From Allodiplogaster sudhausi (lineage: Eukaryota > Nematoda > Chromadorea > Rhabditida > Diplogasteridae): a stretch of 64,000 nt of DNA. Position 1 is the stretch's first letter. Every line of letters begins with the position of its first letter. The DNA lies in contig CALZFC010000005.1 of the NCBI GenBank assembly GCA_945643635.1, positions 12,143,501 through 12,207,500 of the forward strand, read 5' to 3'. Shown in pieces: positions 21,589-31,488 of this stretch. Below the pieces are notes generated by a model that was not told the DNA's origin, did no database searches, and was given only the letters and a program-made list of their open reading frames with translations. The translations under genes and the position numbers were made by a program.

Positions 21589-24217
21589 TTATGAAAATCG
21601 GCGCTTTTCCTCAATCGGAATGTCATGTCTGTCGCGAGACAAAGAAGCAGCAAAACCGCGATGCCTCGGTCTACTTTGAAAGCGAAAGAATGACTTTCTG
21701 ATCGAGTGCGAGAAGAGCATGAGGAACCTGTGGAATGACTTTTTTTTTTATAAAAAATTGTTTACACACTAGTTGTAAAATTAATTTAAAAAAAAGCATA
21801 TATGAGTGCGATCTCAAATAATTTTTTCGTTGATTCCTTTTAATTTAAACTTTTCAATTCAAAGTACAAACCAGAATGGCGAAATGCAAGCTGCGGTATA
21901 AGAAAGGGGCGAAGCGATGAAGACGTCCGCTATTAACAGAGTGAAGTTGGAAGGGTGCGATCTCGCATACACCTGATTTTTGAGAAGAATGCATTAGACA
22001 TGTATGTATGTATATCAGGTTCATTTCGACAAATATAGATGTTGAATGGTCTTGAATATGTTCCTACGCCATATGGGAGACCCAAAGAAGTGTCTATAAA
22101 TTTTCTGAATTGATACAAGAACTACCTAAGAGGTAAAGTAGACAAAGAAGGTAACAAATCTATTATATTGCTGCATGGAGAAAAGAGCGACCTGTGAGGC
22201 AAAGTAGACAAGTTGCGCGGAGAAGCTGCACGCGGACATGACTATGAGGCCATGCTCAAAGTTCAGCTTCTTCGATCGGCTAATCAAACCCTGCAAAATT
22301 TGCAAGTAATTGATCTCCTTACTTGCCATTTGCTTGCATAAATTAGGGGAAGATCATTACATACAAACAAAAATTGTGGTTTTTTATTGTAAGAAAATAA
22401 TCTTATTACACTCATTTGAATGCATCGCTTCTCTCTTCCGACGATAATCATCAGGAAAATGTTCAGCAACAGGGTAATTACGTTCAAGGTGGCAAGATAG
22501 GCCGCTTCCAGCATTTCTTGGAACTGAAAAGAAGAAATCCTATTTTCAAGGTCTAGTTAAAATACTTTTGAGCAAAAGAAGTATGTATCTGAGAATTCAT
22601 ATTGAATTTAATTTTTTCTTAATAAATACATTAAAATATTATGCATTCAAACGTTTTTGTCGTCCAGCGTCCTTGGATTGCAGAGGACTTCGTAGAGAGG
22701 CGACACGTAGCAGTGGTACTTGAAGCCGATGAATCCATTCGGGAAGCAGCAGACAAAGGGAAGAGCGAAGAGAAGAACGATGGAGAAACTCAAGAGGTTC
22801 GTCCGTTGCTGGCAAAATGAGAAGATATTCATCATTTTTCTCTCTAACTTTTTAAGTATATGTACGTAGTGTAATTTTGTTAAACGAAGATAATTCACGT
22901 GTACACTGCTAAGCTACATATATTAATGCGGAATTCAAAAATGATCGGAATCGACACCTTTTTGGTCAGCGTTTTTCTCGTGATGCAGATGACTCGATTG
23001 AAGGCAATGACGAAGAGACCTTGAAGTTGCATTCCCTGAAAGATGAAGTTATATTTGGAAAAGGATTGCTTAGATGAACTGTTTGGTTGCCCTTGGAACC
23101 TTGTAATTTGCAGGAAAGCTGGATACATAGTCCCATAGGAGGTCTAAAACAAAAACAACAAATTCACTATGGCGAGACTTTCTCATGCTTTATTTTCGTT
23201 GTATCCATCTCGTTCGGTGTACACCTTATCATGTTCTCTCTGGTTGGATAGCATCCAATTACTATCAAGCTAGTGAAATGATTATGCAATATTACTTGTG
23301 CGTAGTGGTCTAGTCCGCCGATCAGACGCGCTGTATTCGTCGCGTTCAGCATCTTGTAAAATGGCGTTGCAAACGAGAAGCCACTCAGCTGGATGGCGAC
23401 AAAGTTCATCGCGAGCGCGAACATATCCTGATGGAGTGATCAATTTTTTTCGTTTTAGATCCGCCCACCCGTCCAATAAACCATTTGACGGAAATATGGA
23501 GGGGAACATATATGTAGATCATAATGTCCTCATATTAATGTGCCGAAAGCTATGTATAATAGCTTTTGTGTTTAATAATGAATCTTTTTACTCTTTACGC
23601 CCACCACAAATCCACAGTAGACGATGAGACGAATGGTGCTAAAGTCGGAGAAGGCGCGATCGCGAAGAATGCGACGGTAGACAACAGTCGCGATCGCGAA
23701 CGTCGGCACAGAAATGACGAGCATGAACGAGACGCCCACGCACAGTCCCCACGTATACAGAAAGATCTGTGGAACAGAGAGAGTTCAAACTCATTGTAAG
23801 AATAAACAAAAAAAAAGATCTGAAGCAGTGAAGACTTGGTCAACGTTCTTTGTAAGAGTTTACGAAAAGTCAACATTCTTTGTGAGAGTTAACGAAAAGT
23901 CAAAATTCTTTGGAAGATTTTACGAAAAGTCAAAATTCTTTGTAAGATTTTACGAAAAGTCAAAATTCTTTGGAAGATTTTACGAAAAGTCAAAATTCTT
24001 TGGAAGATTTTACGAAAAGTCAAAATTCTTTGTAACATTTTCCAAAATTCAAAATTCTTTGTGAGATTTTACGAAAACTCAAAATTGTTTGTAAGACTAT
24101 ACGAAACAGTGAAGAGTTACTTAAAATTCATTGTAAGATATAAAGTACATTTGTAGTACAAGTAAATTATTTAAACCGAGGAAGTTAACTCACCAAGAAC
24201 TGACTGCCATAGTCCAT
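21589..24217 (-). CDS. Nematode serpentine chemoreceptor D (334 aa), intact
   Basis: Exons: 24194-24217 (MDYGSQFL), 23605-23766, 23296-23427, 22958-23035, 22653-22808, 22410-22523, 22192-22290, 21872-21972, 21589-21727. Donors are all GT. Exon 6 is six bases longer than in paralogues, because the donor was moved to AGT|gtaata, adding Met-Ser after REKRCIQ and keeping phase. TM4 shows CCFPNGFIGFKYHC, the second subfamily type. The tail is longer (45 residues) and ends IEEKRRFS. Intron 1 carries the 30-bp minisatellite at 23838-24107. Confidence 0.8.
23838..24107. repeat. 30-bp minisatellite, about nine copies, in intron 1 of chemoreceptor D
   Basis: The unit is close to gtcaaaattctttggaagat plus tttacgaaaa. 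Successive copies differ at a few positions (gga/gta, ttt/gtt), and the last two are degenerate. Because the unit is a multiple of three it leaves a spurious repetitive open frame on the plus strand. Confidence 0.9.
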
Positions 24218-24923
24218 GATGATGAGGAATATAAATGTGGCGGGAGAATAAAAGAAACAACGTCTTCCGCCTTCAAATGATATATTTTTTTAAAGAAATC
24301 CTATTCATAATATTCATAGAAGCATGTCAGGGAGAAAAGAGTTTGCAAGCTAATTGGAAACTATGGCAATGCCTAACAATAAGGGGAGTGCCAAAGTATG
24401 CCCCGGCCATACTATTTTCACATGACTGATGAAGTTGAAAATTCTCACGAATACACATAGTATTTAATATGTCGAAGATACAAATGAACTGGTACCGCTG
24501 GCGTGAGACAAGAAGGGCGAGGAGTGAGCGCAATCAAGAGGAGTGCGAAAGGGAAAGCGAATGTTTCGACCATGAGAATATGCCGGCCAGTGTTATTGAT
24601 TTTCGTTCTTCCTTTCAACATTGCTACTTTTTTTCATTATAAAAGTAAAGGATCGCAAATTAAAACGTCGATCTCATTTCCGCTTACAATTTTTTTTTAC
24701 AAATTTAAAATGTGTCGAATATTCTTTCATGGCGAATTCAATATTGAATTTTTAGGCCAGTTTAATCCGATGACCGACCCACTCATTTTTGTTCTTTAAA
24801 TTCTTTAAATCATCTGGCTCAATTTCAACTTTTACTTTCTGAAAATGAGATACACAAGCGTCTTCTTTATCATCATTTTGGAAGAAAAGGAACATGTTTG
24901 GATGGGTCATTTTCAGAAATCTA
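24218..24923. other. Spacer upstream of chemoreceptor D, no gene recognised
   Basis: Contains only short open frames without motifs. The likely promoter of gene D lies at its left edge. Confidence 0.4.
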
Positions 24924-25237
24924 TTCGTAGAAAGAATAGATGAAAAATATAATAGAATATTAAAAAATATATATATATCTCTTGACTTACACAAAATTTC
25001 ACCAAGAAAATGAGAAAAAAAAAACTATGATGACTAAATTGTTCCTGTTTCTAAAATGGGAGGACGGCTCGTTGACGGCGCCGCGAGTCGCGTTTCAGGC
25101 GTTCGGCGAGGGTCCGCGGATGTGCGTCGGGATGCGGCTGGCGTTGGCCGAGGAGAAGATGGCACTTCCGCATTTGATCAGACGATTTGTGTTTACGCCG
25201 TGAGAGAAAACGTTTCGTAGAAAGAATAGATGAAAAA
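24924..25237. repeat. 24-bp perfect direct repeats flanking the P450 exon
   Basis: ttcgtagaaagaatagatga followed by aaaa occurs at 24924-24947 and again at 25214-25237, bracketing the P450 heme-loop exon at 25057-25203. The spacing is 290 bp. The repeats are identical over all 24 bases. Confidence 0.85.
25057..25203 (+). pseudogene. Cytochrome P450 C-terminal fragment with heme-binding loop
   Basis: The plus strand reads WEDGSLTAPRVAFQ, then the P450 signature FGEGPRMCVG with its heme-ligand cysteine, then MRLALAEEKMALPHLIRRF and VFTP before a stop. This matches the end of the meander, the Cys loop and the L helix of microsomal P450s. The open frame extends upstream to 24982 but is not P450-like before W. 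The I helix, the ExxR exon and the last 40 or so residues usually found after the L helix are absent, so this is a fragment or exon relic. The base composition of the exon is much more G+C-rich than its surroundings. Confidence 0.8.
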
Positions 25238-25581
25238 AAGAATAGATAGTTTGGCATCGAAACTCTTTTCATGCAATGTACTGAAGGAAAATGCAATAAA
25301 AGGAAAATCTCAATGTTGCATTCATCAAGAACATGAATTCCCAAATCGTGGGTGTTTTTTCAATGAGAAAATTTATTTTGCAACTAATGCTACACTATCT
25401 TTATATGAGCAATGTTTCATGAAAAGCACAACTACAGCCAAAAAAAAGAACTTTTTTTTTATTTTTAAAAGTGGGGAACAGAGAGGGGAGTGGGCGAAGA
25501 AGGGGAGATTGGGAAGTACACGATGGGTGGGAGGAGAGAGTTCTGTTGGGGGCGGCTGATCCACCCCCTGGCCAGGGCCTC
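25204..25581. other. Short spacer, nothing recognised
   Basis: Contains a purine-rich tract (about 25480-25555) just 3' of the yop-1-like gene and no coding signal. Confidence 0.4.
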
Positions 25582-26510
25582 TTAGTCCGTCTTCTTATTC
25601 TCGGAGTCCAAGGCAGACTGGAGCTGCTGCTGGCCAGAGAAGTAGTTGGAGATGAAGCCGTCGATGAAGGTCACCGCCGGGTCAACGAACATCTGCAATT
25701 ATTCAATTATTTCGCGAAGAAATCGTAAAAGGTTTGAAAATCTTCGTGATTCTATGACTAAGTCTAAGTCTTGGGGTCTAAGTAAGCCAAAGTCTTAGGG
25801 GGTCTAAGCTCGCTCTAGTCTAGTCGCTGTTTCAAAGCTCCCAAGTGTCCCATGAATCCCTCCTGACATGGTAGAGATAGGCAGCTCCATTCGTCTGCGG
25901 CAGGAAGAGGTAGATGAGGAAGAGTGCCTGAAAATATGACGATAGACGATTTCTACTGTGCTTTTTAAGAGACTAAGATTATAACTCTGACCAACACAAC
26001 TCGCCTTAAGAAGGAAATAGACGGGGAAGATCTGCATGATGGGCTCAGCAAAGGTGTCGATGACGGAGAAGGCGGCGAACACCTGACGATTATATAAGTT
26101 TTTTTTAATTATTTTAATTTTAATAATAGTCATCCCTAATTTTTGAAAACAACTGCTAACCGTCCAGTAGATGAGCCAAATGGTGTCGTCTTCCTTGCAA
26201 TCGGAGCGAATAGCCTTCAATAGAACTTTTTTTATTTAATAAATATTTAAGAAAAATTTAAATGTCATGTTTCTTTATGTAGGTTGTTGCCTCTGCCGTT
26301 GATTCCTCTTTCTCCTGCTTTTCGAACACCTGTCCAATCATCCAACCTTGACCGACTGGTGGCACGGGTAGAGGAAGCCAATCATGTTGCAGATGAAGTG
26401 GGCTAGCCCGCCGATGATAAGGTAGACGGCCACGGCGGCAAGGGCGATGTAGGACAGCTGAAGAGAGAGAATTCTCTCTGCTTCTCTCTGTACTCTCGCT
26501 TCCCTCGCCA

Positions 26511-26542
<32 letters not shown>

Positions 26543-27303
26543 TTCTTTCTCCTGCCCTCCCTCTCCCCCTCCATCCAACTGCATCCCCCTCCCTCCGTTC
26601 CTCCCTCCATCCTCCCACCTTGCGTCGCTCGATGTGAGTCTTCTCCTCGATCTGCTTGACAATGTCGTCGAATGTCGGATGGCGCGGCTGGTGAAGGAAG
26701 TCGTGGAGGTCTTGCTAAGAATAATAAGAGGGATATGTGCTTAAATAGTTGATAAATAATTTTTCTATATTGATTTTTTTTTCACTTGGCTTGCCAATCG
26801 TGCATGTCGCCCAAATCTTTTGTTCCGCTCTTAATTCTTGTACTCTCAGTACAATATTCAGAGGCAAATTATCAACACGATGGAAGGGCAATAATAAAAG
26901 GGCGTTCATTTCTCTCGCCATTTCCCGTCAGGAAATAACAGAGCTTCGGACGCAGATCGAGCTGCCACTTGGAGAGTCGTTGCATTTTCCCTTGGGAATA
27001 CGCAGCATTTTCACTATTAGTGATATTCAAAGAATTAACAGATATTGTATTCCCTGGAAACAGAGAAGCTTAAATTTGGTCGAATGCCGCGAAATCACAC
27101 TATATTTTCTTCCGTTCAATATAGGATTTTTATTAGATTAAACAACCTTTTTAATTTATTAGTTTTAATTCAACATGGCTGAAGCTTCTAACATGGACAT
27201 CTTCGGCAGACGAGACGATTCCACGCGTCTCCTGGACCTTCTTGGCCAGGAAGACCTGGCGGCCACTGGGAGCACTCGGAAGAGCGGGAGGAGCGTCGGC
27301 CAT
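25582..27303 (-). CDS. yop-1: REEP5/Yop1-type ER-membrane-shaping protein (about 192 aa)
   Basis: Exons: 27238-27303, 26619-26714, 26347-26457, 26161-26214, 26005-26082, 25868-25927, 25582-25692, all in phase 0. The protein runs from MADAPPALPSAPSGRQVF through DLHDFLHQPRHPTFDDIVKQ, a hydrophobic hairpin AVYLIIGGLAHFICNMIGFLYP, the TB2/DP1/HVA22 core DCKEDDTIWLIYWT, a second hairpin FPVYFLLKALFLIYLFLPQ with TNGAAYLY, to an acidic-basic tail ending SENKKTD. Family members insert as wedges that curve ER tubules. The length fits REEP5 (about 190 aa). The donor of the intron after exon 5 is AAG|gcgagt, a GC-AG intron. The donor of exon 1 is the least certain (AAG|gtccag chosen to keep phase and length). 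Confidence 0.85.
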
Positions 27304-27337
27304 GAGCAGAAGTGATGCTTTCTGCAGCAGATTTTCC

Positions 27338-27345
27338 CTTTTATA
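27338..27345 (-). promoter_or_regulatory. TATA box of the yop-1-like gene
   Basis: TATAAAAG on the minus strand, about 40 bases before the ATG. The surrounding hundred bases are repeated in inverted orientation before the second copy, where the box lies at 27902-27909. Confidence 0.6.
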
Positions 27346-27837
27346 GGCCACACCTACGTGTGACTTTCATAATTGTAATCATTGAATATGCCCGTTGTGC
27401 ACTCTTGTTGTTATGACTAATGTTCTTTGTCCCTTCGAACAGTTTACGTGAGAAGTTGCAATTAGCGCTTTAGGAATTTATGAATACACGAAAAGCACTC
27501 TCAGCCTCATGCGCTTTTTAAGTACATATTTTCTTTCTTCAAGAATTTTCCTTGTTCCTAACTTTACATTATATGAAAATGATGGCGAATAAGGCGGGCA
27601 ATTACCTTTATATGAGTTTTAATTAATCAATTTTTGTTCGCCAAAAGTCCAAGAAGGACAATTTTAAGAAGGTCGGGAGGAGCAGCAAGGCCTTTGTCAT
27701 TTTCAGTTGAATAGCGCTAATATAGAAATGTTTTGCTGATAATTTTCTTTCTAAATATCTTTAAAATAAATATTAATGCATCAATATACATTGATATTTG
27801 CCTAATACTCAAATTTTCCTCAAATGCTCCGAGAAAT

Positions 27838-29260
27838 AATAAAAGTGCACAACGGGCATATTCTATTATCACAATTATGAAAGTCACACGTAGGTGTGGC
27901 CTATAAAAGGGAAAATCTGCTGCAGAAAGCATCACTTCTGCTCGTGTTCCCTCCTCCGAATGGCCGACGCTCCTCCCGCTCTGCCGAGTGCTCCCAGTGG
28001 CCGCCAGGCCTTCCTGGCCAAGAAGGTCCAGGAGACGCGTGGAATCGTCTCGTCTGCCGAAGATGTCCATGTTAGAGGCTTCAGCCAAGTTGAATGATAC
28101 CCCAGCAAATTATAATAGAAGTTTAATCTAATAAAATTCACAAATAAAAGGAAAGAAAACATTTTTAGTACCCGATTTCAAGAGCTTTCTTCCAAAGTGA
28201 AGCTTCACTTACTGCAAGAATTCGCTCAACGTATTTCGAGGGAGAATAATAGAAACAAAACTATATCATTTCAGGCATAGAAGCATTACATTGCAATATA
28301 TAATAATTCTTTGAATATCACATAAAGTGAAAATGCTACAATTCTCCACGTCTCTGCTCGATCTGCGACCGAAACTCTGCCATTTATTGACTGGAAATGA
28401 GCGCCCTTGCATCGTGTTGATAATTTACATCTGACAATTGCACTGAGAGGAAACGAACATGGAAAATTATGCGAATTCTGAGCGAAATAAAATTGGAACC
28501 TGAAAACCGATAAAGCCATCCGACATTTGACGACCTTGTCAAGCAGCTCGAAGAGAAGACTCTGCTCAGTCGTCGCAAGGTGGGAGGAAGGAGGGAGTGA
28601 GGGGAATGAAACTGGATGGAGAGGGAGAGAGTGGGGAGGATAATTGAATGTAGATAGGTACGAAGGGTACAAAGGGTGGAAAGTTAGCCGGAATCAAGGC
28701 TAGGACTGCCAGTGGTCACCACTAAGGGCTTATAATTTGAGGCTTTGCGTGGGCAGCCAATCCAGGAAGGAGGGAGGGAGAGGAAGAAATTGGTTGGAGA
28801 CAGAGAGTGGCGAGAGGATCGGAGAGTAAAAAGAGAATCAAAGAGAAGCAGAGAGAATTCTCTCTCTTCAGCTGTCCTACATCGCCCTTGCCGCCGTGGC
28901 CGTCTACCTCATCGTCGGCGGGCTCGCCCATTTCATCTGCAACATGATTGGCTTCCTCTACCCGTGCCATCAGTCGGTCAAGGTTGGATGACTTTTCAGG
29001 CTTTCAAAAAAGAGGGAGAATGATGAATCAACGACAGAGGCTTCAAACTTCATAAAGAATCATAATATTTGAATTTTTTAATTTATAAAAAGCGTTGAAG
29101 GCTATTCGCTCCGACTGCAAGGAGGACGACACTATATGGCTCATCTACTGGACGGTTAGCAGTTGATTTAGAAAAAGTAGGCTTTATTAACCTGACAATT
29201 TTTTTATAAAAAATAATCGACAGGTGTTCGCCGCCTTCTCGGTCCTCGACACCTTTGCAA
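27838..29260 (+). pseudogene. Truncated head-to-head inverted copy of the yop-1-like gene
   Basis: On the plus strand the same exons recur: 27960-28025 (MADAPPALPSAPSGRQAF), about 28517-28579 (HPTFDDLVKQLEEKT), 28872-28982 (VYLIVGGLAHFICNMIGFLYP), 29101-29154 (DCKEDDTIWLIYWT), and 29224 to about 29258 (VFAAFSVLDTFA), where homology stops in mid-exon. The last two coding exons are missing and the start of the second exon is replaced. The promoter with its TATA box and parts of intron 1 are also duplicated. Exon sequences differ at few codons, so the copy is not old. It may be transcribed from its own promoter but cannot encode a full protein. Confidence 0.8.
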
Positions 29261-29847
29261 ATTTGAGATACATTAATGAGGCTCTGTTTTTTTAAGATTA
29301 TTTTTTCTCATATGAAATATACATACATTAAACAATTAGTGGTAATGGCTGGATATGGTATATGTATGTGTCTTTGCTCTCGGCTTTATCAGTTAACAAT
29401 AAAACAATCGGAGATTAAAATACCTAAATGATTCTTCATATTTGATTTTTTTTTCCTATGTCCGTGACCTTAATTTCTGTGTATTAATTTTGAATGCATT
29501 GTTGCAACAAAGCATTGAATTGCGAATTGCGAAATAAGATTTAACTGAAGGATAATTAATTTCGGAGATTTATTTTGAAAGGTCGGTTAAATAGAAATTT
29601 ACTCTTTTAAATTCGCATTTTTTTTTTAAATTTTAAACTTTTAAATGTTAAAATCAATTTGCCAGGAATTTCTGACTTGAGGGCCCAATCGGGCCTACGG
29701 GCCGGCCCAACTTTTCTTGGGCCGGGCCGGCCCATTCCCACCTCTGACGCTCCCTGATGGGCCTTTACGCCATTTATTTAAAGTCTGTGAGGGGCTTTAA
29801 AGGAGTTGGTTTGAGAGGATCGAAGGGCTTTCGAGAGGGAGAGCAGC
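29261..29847. other. Spacer with a partial hAT-like end at about 29680-29748
   Basis: The right end ggcccattcccacctctg and GGGCCGG blocks match the hAT-like elements at 6823 and 12687. A matching left end was not found, so this is a truncated copy. No gene is present. Confidence 0.55.
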
Positions 29848-30132
29848 TTAAAGGAGGTATCCGGGGAATAATTAACCTATGTTTTGTTCTATGTGGATAA
29901 GTTCATCTTGACGTAAAACATACATCCAGAAAGTTTGAGCGATTTTCTTCCATTACTTTCTGAGTAATAGTAACGTGAATACTGGCGGGTAGAGAATTAG
30001 CTACGGTATGTCAGAGCCGCCCTCCTATTTCACAAGCTCTCTCGACCGAGCGACAGGCAACTTTATGAGCGCGCGCATTCAAACTCGTTCTCTTGCGCTA
30101 CTGTAGAATTATTCGCCGGATACTTCCTGTAA
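29848..30132. mobile_element. Third element with TTAA-GGA-GTATCCG ends (about 285 bp)
   Basis: Starts TTAAAGGAGGTATCCGGGGA and ends with cgccggatacttcctgtaa. The termini match those of 15898-16359 and 16918-17373, but the interior is unrelated, so it is a different non-autonomous member using the same ends. Its right end overlaps the 3' part of the glycine-rich coding segment at 30066-30258. Confidence 0.6.
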
Positions 30133-30582
30133 GGACGATAGCCGTACGCCTGGTAGCCGCCCCCGTTCGGCATCACGTACGCCGAATAGCCTGAAAATTT
30201 GACAAACTTGAAAATCCGAACCGTTGACGGCTCTGAGAGCAGTTCCTTTGTCCGCGGGGAGGACCTTGATGCACAAAAAAAATATTGTTTGAAGCAAACA
30301 TTGTTTCGGGGCAAAACTGAAACAATATTGTTTGATATATGATATATCAAACAATATTGTTTCAGTTTTGCCCCGAAATAATGTTTGTTTCAAACAATAT
30401 TTTTTGTGTGTAACTGGAGAAATGGCCGATCCGACCAGTGACTCCACCAACAACTCCTTGAACTGTGCTGCCTGCAGGTGCGGCGATGCTACTAACAGCG
30501 TTGGTGGCGTAGGAGAGTGCTCCTCCTCCGACACTGTCTTTGACCAGTACTCCTTCAGAGAACAGAAAACGTTTAAGACGTC
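30066..30582 (-). CDS. Exons of an unidentified Gly/Ala/Tyr-rich protein, partial
   Basis: Three coding-like segments on the minus strand. 30415-30582 follows an acceptor (gttacag) and reads VLVKDSVGGGALSYATNAV then PAGSTVQGVVGGVTGRIG. About 30204-30258 reads VLPADKGTALRAVN and ends at a donor (AACG|gttcgg). The segment ending at 30193 follows ttttcag and reads GYSAYVMPNGGGYQAYGYRP. The last two join in phase 1+2. The final codons, from about RKYP to the stop, lie inside the end of a TTAA-type element. A 69-bp-arm hairpin separates the first two segments. No start exon was found; the LTR element begins 37 bases upstream of the first acceptor. The frames were chosen by amino-acid composition and splice phase only, and I do not recognise the family. 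Confidence 0.35.
30272..30410. repeat. Near-perfect hairpin, 69-bp arms around a single central base
   Basis: The arms 30272-30340 and 30342-30410 are reverse complements with about four mismatches, centred on g at 30341. The core is gatatat-g-atatatc. There is essentially no loop, which is typical of fold-back elements or of DNA that extrudes as a cruciform. Confidence 0.9.
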
Positions 30583-30618
30583 CTGTAACATAACTTCATT
30601 CAAATCGTTTTAATTATA

Positions 30619-30756
30619 TGTTGTGTTAGACGCCAGCAGACGCAGAGACTAAACCCCAACCCATCGAAGAAGAGCTACGAATAGCTTTTTCCCCATTGCT
30701 CTTCCCAAGATGTTGTTTTTCTTGTAAGATTGGGTTTCCAATCTTAGAGGGGGAGG
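30619..30756 (+). mobile_element. Remnant of a second LTR element joined to the 5' LTR
   Basis: At 30619 stands TGTTGTGTTA, the first ten bases of the LTR, followed after two bases by the last 126 bp of the internal region (from cgccagcagacg, matching 35801-35926), including the end of the polyprotein frame and the polypurine tract. The 5' LTR at 30757 follows. This is what remains when a left-hand element sharing this LTR loses nearly all of its own 5' LTR and coding region. Confidence 0.75.
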
Positions 30757-31348
30757 TGTTGTGTTATTAGCATTCGCTAAACACAGTTATTATACATACA
30801 TCTTAAGGCTACTTCTCTCTCTCTATCTATCCAGTAGCCTCCCTCGCCTCTCACTCGTTAATTGGCCACGCCCACTATGTATGGCCATGTTGTTATAAAT
30901 ACGCCCGATGTAGGGTGCGGCATTTGTCGACCTCGTTATCCATTGTCGCTAACAACGTTCTACTGTTCTTTCAGCTAATAAAGCTTCTACATCTTCTCCG
31001 GCGTCTTCCGCAGTCTAAGAAGGTCTTCTCCGACTGAACGCGAGTGCGTGGTCGAAGACTTCACAGTGTTCGATCTGTGAAGTGGTTGGCGCTTGTGCGC
31101 AACCCGGTCGACGCTTGTGCGTGACCTCTGGCTAGGGCCAGCGGAAGGTGCTCTATTGCCCGACGCTTGTGCGTGGGTACTAGAGGAGTCCCTAGCAAGG
31201 GTGCTCTATTGCCCGACGCGTGTGCGTAGGCATTAGAGGTGACCCGGCTGAAGCCTTGAAGGCAGACTGTGTCCCTACACACTGTAGGAAGAGGTTTGTT
31301 CTACGGTGATACATAATCGAAAGATATTGTTAACCCAAGGACATAACA
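30757..31348 (+). repeat. 5' LTR of the Ty3/gypsy element (592 bp)
   Basis: Starts TGTTGTGTTA and ends GGACATAACA. It contains a TATA box (tataaat, 30894-30900) and a polyadenylation-type aataaa near 30977. The downstream part carries four imperfect copies of CGACGCTTGTGCGTG. It differs from the 3' LTR at one noticed position (caacccggt versus caaccctgt). Confidence 0.9.
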
Positions 31349-31350
31349 AT

Positions 31351-31368
31351 TGGCGATCAGGATTCGAA
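31351..31368 (+). other. Primer-binding site of the LTR element
   Basis: TGGCGATCAGGATTCGAA begins two bases after the LTR. Its complement ends in CCA and contains the T-loop motif TTCGAATCC, as expected for the 3' end of a host tRNA. I did not identify which tRNA. Confidence 0.7.
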
Positions 31369-31488
31369 AGAATTCGTGCGGAGCCTTCGTTGAAGGACTG
31401 AATTGTAAGGCGCACTGCGCATTTTCAGTGAATTGTAGAGCCATCTGGAAATTGTATTGTAAGTCGCGCAGCGCATATCAGATTCAGA

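Noticed and set aside
23714..24064. Plus-strand protein with SKFFGRFYEK repeats
   Set aside because: It is the in-frame translation of a 30-bp minisatellite lying in an intron of a minus-strand gene.
23838..24107. Possible CRISPR-like array
   Set aside because: The repeats are contiguous without unique spacers and the genome is eukaryotic.
24752..24994. Minus-strand 80-codon frame next to the P450 exon as a further P450 exon
   Set aside because: It is on the opposite strand to the heme-loop exon and shows no P450 motif that I can defend.
26749..27141. Plus-strand 130-codon frame
   Set aside because: It lies in intron 1 of the yop-1-like gene, opposite strand, in a block also duplicated in the inverted copy without keeping this frame.
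30109..30613. Open frames of 93-164 codons across 30.1-30.6 kb on both strands
   Set aside because: They run through the hairpin and give mirror-image peptides on the two strands, so they arise from the palindrome rather than from a gene.
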